This document shows, in pieces, positions 60,830-64,000 of a DNA stretch of 64,000 nucleotides. The position numbers and the translations under genes are program-made. Source of the stretch: Muribaculaceae bacterium (lineage in GTDB: Bacteria > Bacteroidota > Bacteroidia > Bacteroidales > Muribaculaceae); contig JAFRRT010000033.1 in NCBI GenBank assembly GCA_017427945.1, forward strand, positions 1 to 64,000, written 5' to 3'. A model generated the notes under the pieces. That model was not told the origin of the DNA and did no database searches. It saw only the letters and a list, made by a program, of their open reading frames with translations. The stretch's first letter is position 1. Each line of letters starts with the position of its first letter.

Positions 60830-61410
60830 GAAAAATCGTGTTTTTTTGCATTCTGAGTTTTTTGATGGCTGAAGCACCCGTGGCCCACACGCTAAGACAT
60901 GTAGGGCCTAGCCTTGGCCTGGCCGTATGAGGAGAGTGGAGAGAGGAGAGAGGAGAGAGGTGGGAGGGGCTGCCGCACATTAGGTTTGAAGACAAGAAAG
61001 ACAAGAAGGACAAGCTTTTTCAATCTGTTTTATAAAAAATATAGAAAGTTGTCATCGTTGTCTTTTGTTGTTACTGTTGTTTGAAACACGAATGCGTCAG
61101 CACAAAAATCAGTTTAATTCGTGAAATTCGTAGTTTATTGTTTGGGGCTGACGCGCATGGGTTAGGAGTACTTGGAGATCTCGGGGATAATAACCCCTCG
61201 CTTTAAATGCGGCCACGCCAAGGCGAGGCCCTACAAGATGGCTGACAATATAATGTTTCTCCTGACACCAATAATTTTTAATTTATAAATTTGCTTAATT
61301 TCCCGCCTAAAAGGCGGTTAAAATCGTGTGCGGCAGCCCACCTAATGCCTAAAACCTAAAGCCTAATGCCTTTTTACCCCCCTTTGGGGGTTGTTTTCAC
61401 AAGTTTTTTG
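60830..61410. repeat. Noncoding region with inverted and simple repeats
   Basis: No gene is seen. A 25-base sequence beginning TGTAGGGCCTAGCCTTGG (60900-60924) recurs in inverse at 61211-61235 with two mismatches. A GAGAGGA-type simple repeat spans about 60931-60960. The inverted copy of the 55159 repeat lies at 61289-61323. Confidence 0.7.
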
Positions 61411-61418
61411 TATCTTTG
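61411..61418 (+). promoter_or_regulatory. -7 box of the topoisomerase gene
   Basis: TAtcTTTG lies 25 bases before the ATG at 61443. No TTTG is at the usual -33 distance. Confidence 0.55.
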
Positions 61419-61442
61419 CAAGTTAAAACGCAATTAATCGAA

Positions 61443-64000
61443 ATGAAGAAAGACGACGACGAACTGGAAGGCATGGACCCTCAGGAGTCTGCCGACGGCA
61501 ATGACCAAGATATCGACACCACCAATGAAGGTGGCGATGGCAACGACAATAGTGGCGGCGGAGAGAGTAACGATAGTGGGGAGAATGGCGAACCACAGGC
61601 TCATTCCACCTATCAGGTGCCCAAAGACAAGAAGCTGCAACTGAGCGGCATGTATGAGAACTGGTTCCTGGACTATGCCTCATACGTAATTCTGGAGCGT
61701 GCCGTGCCGCACATCGAGGATGGCTTCAAGCCGGTGCAGCGCCGCATCATGCATGCGATGAAAGAAGCCGACGATGGCCACTACAACAAGGTGGCAAACA
61801 TCGTGGGTCTGACGATGCAGTACCATCCGCACGGTGACGCCTCAATCTACAGCGCACTGGTGCAGTTGGGACAGAAAGAACTGCTCATCGACACGCAGGG
61901 TAACTGGGGCAACATCCTCACCGGCGACGGTGCGGCAGCCGGCCGATATATCGAGGCCAGGTTGAGCGAGTTTGCCCTGGACGCGGTGTATAACGCCAAG
62001 GTGACCGACTGGGGCCTGTCCTACGACGGCCGCAAGCGCGAGCCACTGACACTGCCGGCAAAGTTCCCGCTGCTGCTGACGCAGGGTGCCGAGGGTATTG
62101 CCGTAGGTCTGTCGTGCAAAATCCTGCCGCACAACTTCAACGAGGTGATTGACGCCGCCATCAGTTACCTGCGCGGCGAGGAGTTCCACCTCTACCCCGA
62201 CTTCCAGACGGGCGGCTACATTGACGTGAGCCACTACAACGACGGCGAGCGCGGCGGCTATGTACGCGTGCGCGCCAAAATCGAGAAACTCGACAACAAG
62301 ACGCTGCTGGTCAAGGACGTGCCATACGGCAAGACCACCAGCACCGTCATCGAAAGCATCCTCAAGGCAGGCGAGCGCGGCAAAATCAAGATACGCAAGG
62401 TGGAAGACAACACCAGTGCCACGGCCGAAATCATCGTCTCGCTGCAGGCAGGCACGAGCAGCGACATCGCCATCGATGCCCTGTATGCCTTTACCGACTG
62501 CGAAATCTCCATCTGGCCCAACTGCTGTGTCATCAAAGACCAAAAGCCGCAGTTCCTCACCGTGAGCGACGTGCTGCGCTACAACGTGGACCGCACGCGC
62601 GACATCCTGCGCCAAGAGCTGGAGATCATGCGCGGCGAGACAATGGAGACGCTGCACAACGTCTCGTTAGAGAAAATCTTCATCGAGGAACGCATCTACA
62701 AGGACAAGGAGTTTGAAAACGCCAAGGACCAGGAGAAGGCCCTCAAGCACATCGACAAACGCCTGAAACCCTTCAAGGACCAGTTCTATCGCGAGGTGAC
62801 GCAGGACGACCTGCTGCGCCTGCTGGAGATTCCCATGAAGCGCATCCTGAAGTACAATAGTGACAAGGCCGACGAGAACATCGCGCGGCTGAAGGACCGC
62901 GTCAAGGACATCGACCACAAGCTGGCTCACCTGACCGACTATGCCATCGAGTGGTTCAAGGGCCTGAAGACAAAATATGGCTCGAAGTACCCGCGCCGTA
63001 CCATCATCCGCGAGTTTGACACCATCGTCGCCAGCAAGGTCGCCGAAGCGAACCAGAAACTCTATATCAACCGTGCCGACGGCTTCATCGGCACGAGCCT
63101 GAAGAAGGACGAGTTTGTGTGCAACTGCTCGGACATCGACGACGTCATCATCTTCTACAAAGATGGCAAGTTCAAGGTTACCAAGGTGGCCGAGAAGCTC
63201 TACGTAGGTAAGAACATCCTGTACCTGAACGTCTTCAAGAAAGGTGACGACCGCACTATATATAATGTATTATACCTTGACGGCCGCGGCGGCACCACCT
63301 ACATGAAACGTTTTGCCGTTACCGGCATCACCCGCGACCGCGAGTATGACATCACGCAGGGCAAGCCCGGCAGCAAGGTTGTGTGGTTCACCGCCAACCC
63401 CAACGGCGAGGCCGAGGTATTGCGCATCACCCTCAAGCCCAAGTTCAGGCTTAAAATCCTGCAGTTTGACGTGAACCTTGCCGACCTCGCCATCAAGGGC
63501 AAGCAGGCACGCGGCAACATCGTCACCAAGAACGAGGTGCACCGCATCTCGCTCAAGGAGGCAGGCCAATCCACGCTGGGCGACCGCGAGGTGTGGTTCG
63601 ACCCCGACATTCTGCGCATCAACTACGAGGGCCACGGCCGCTCATTGGGACTGTTCGGCGGTGATGACCGCATCCTGGTCATCATGAAGACGGGCGAGTT
63701 CTACACCACGAGCGCCGAGGCCACCAACCACTACGAGGAAGGCATTCTGCGCATCGAGAAGTTCGTGCCCGACAAGGTGTGGACCGCCGTGCTCGACGAC
63801 GCCGACCAAGGTCACCCCTATGTGAAACGCTTCACCCTCGAGGACAGCACCAAAAAGCAGAGCATGATAGGCACCAATCCTGAGTCACACTTGCTGTTGC
63901 TGAGCGACGAGCCCTGCCCGCGCTTTGAGGTGAAGATGGGCGGCAATGACAGCCAGCGCGAACCGTTCGTCATCGATGCCGAGGAGTTCATCGGCGTAAA
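61443..64000 (+). CDS. parC: DNA topoisomerase IV subunit A, 3' end missing
   Basis: The frame runs from ATG 61443 to the window end without a stop (about 852 codons). An acidic, Asn/Gly-rich extension of about 65 residues precedes the GyrA/ParC core ('YASYVILERAVPHIEDGFKP'). The catalytic tyrosine is Tyr169 in 'AAGRYIEARL'. The C-terminal beta-pinwheel region follows from about residue 540. The sequence fits the Bacteroidetes topoisomerase IV type, which unlinks daughter chromosomes with ParE. GyrA is the alternative, but the core sequence favours ParC. Confidence 0.88.
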   Translation, partial: MKKDDDELEGMDPQESADGNDQDIDTTNEGGDGNDNSGGGESNDSGENGEPQAHSTYQVPKDKKLQLSGMYENWFLDYASYVILERAVPHIEDGFKPVQRRIMHAMKEADDGHYNKVANIVGLTMQYHPHGDASIYSALVQLGQKELLIDTQGNWGNILTGDGAAAGRYIEARLSEFALDAVYNAKVTDWGLSYDGRKREPLTLPAKFPLLLTQGAEGIAVGLSCKILPHNFNEVIDAAISYLRGEEFHLYPDFQTGGYIDVSHYNDGERGGYVRVRAKIEKLDNKTLLVKDVPYGKTTSTVIESILKAGERGKIKIRKVEDNTSATAEIIVSLQAGTSSDIAIDALYAFTDCEISIWPNCCVIKDQKPQFLTVSDVLRYNVDRTRDILRQELEIMRGETMETLHNVSLEKIFIEERIYKDKEFENAKDQEKALKHIDKRLKPFKDQFYREVTQDDLLRLLEIPMKRILKYNSDKADENIARLKDRVKDIDHKLAHLTDYAIEWFKGLKTKYGSKYPRRTIIREFDTIVASKVAEANQKLYINRADGFIGTSLKKDEFVCNCSDIDDVIIFYKDGKFKVTKVAEKLYVGKNILYLNVFKKGDDRTIYNVLYLDGRGGTTYMKRFAVTGITRDREYDITQGKPGSKVVWFTANPNGEAEVLRITLKPKFRLKILQFDVNLADLAIKGKQARGNIVTKNEVHRISLKEAGQSTLGDREVWFDPDILRINYEGHGRSLGLFGGDDRILVIMKTGEFYTTSAEATNHYEEGILRIEKFVPDKVWTAVLDDADQGHPYVKRFTLEDSTKKQSMIGTNPESHLLLLSDEPCPRFEVKMGGNDSQREPFVIDAEEFIGV

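Overview
The window looks like a chromosomal segment of a gut-type Bacteroidales bacterium, probably near Muribaculaceae or Prevotellaceae. Three things support this. Many genes are preceded by the Bacteroidetes promoter signature (TTTG, 19-22 bases, TAnnTTTG) and lack strong Shine-Dalgarno sites. Families typical of the group are present: DUF4834, DUF4254, DUF6140, PorZ-like propellers, type IX-like C-terminal tails, and a NagB/PIG-L fusion. Housekeeping genes are of Bacteroidetes type: a topoisomerase IV A subunit with an acidic N-terminal extension and a LysS with a C-terminal extension. No rRNA or CRISPR array is visible.

Layout. 1-3828: secreted carbohydrate-binding beta-helix proteins, a dockerin protein and a small surface protein. 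4087-6324: an ABC exporter with a YtrA-type GntR regulator, then a 22-residue membrane peptide. 6731-10563: an M16 peptidase and a lipoprotein. 10840-13523: a 28-residue membrane peptide with its own promoter, then a NatAB-like exporter. 13649-18825: miaB, DUF4254 plus GT9, and the NagB-like/PIG-L fusion. 18841-23044: an unknown protein with a VWA protein, a repeat protein, and a Fic protein with a partner gene. 23150-30533: SDR, ribF, upp, nadB, a muramidase, DUF4834, pssA and psd.

30768-36887: tRNA-Leu(CAA) carries a 6.0-kb integrated element bounded by 13-bp direct repeats. It encodes a tyrosine integrase, an excisionase-type HTH protein, a gene II/X-type replication protein and small proteins. 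An AT-rich two-gene unit (DUF6140 plus a 611-residue zinc-ribbon protein of unknown function) follows at 37046-39127.

39405-47434: a glycan-degradation block (CE1-type esterase, two GH3 enzymes, an Fe-S aldo/keto reductase). 47627-52968: two PorZ-like proteins flanking a small membrane protein. 53311-55050: lysS. 55471-60578: two large secreted proteins in one operon. 61443 to the end: topoisomerase IV subunit A, incomplete.

Points that stand out: two related tiny membrane peptides next to ABC exporters; the tRNA-Leu element with palindromic repeats upstream of its genes; two 3'-end gene remnants (nadB and esterase) marking recombination or deletion; and a Fic gene whose promoter is bracketed by direct repeats and a palindrome.
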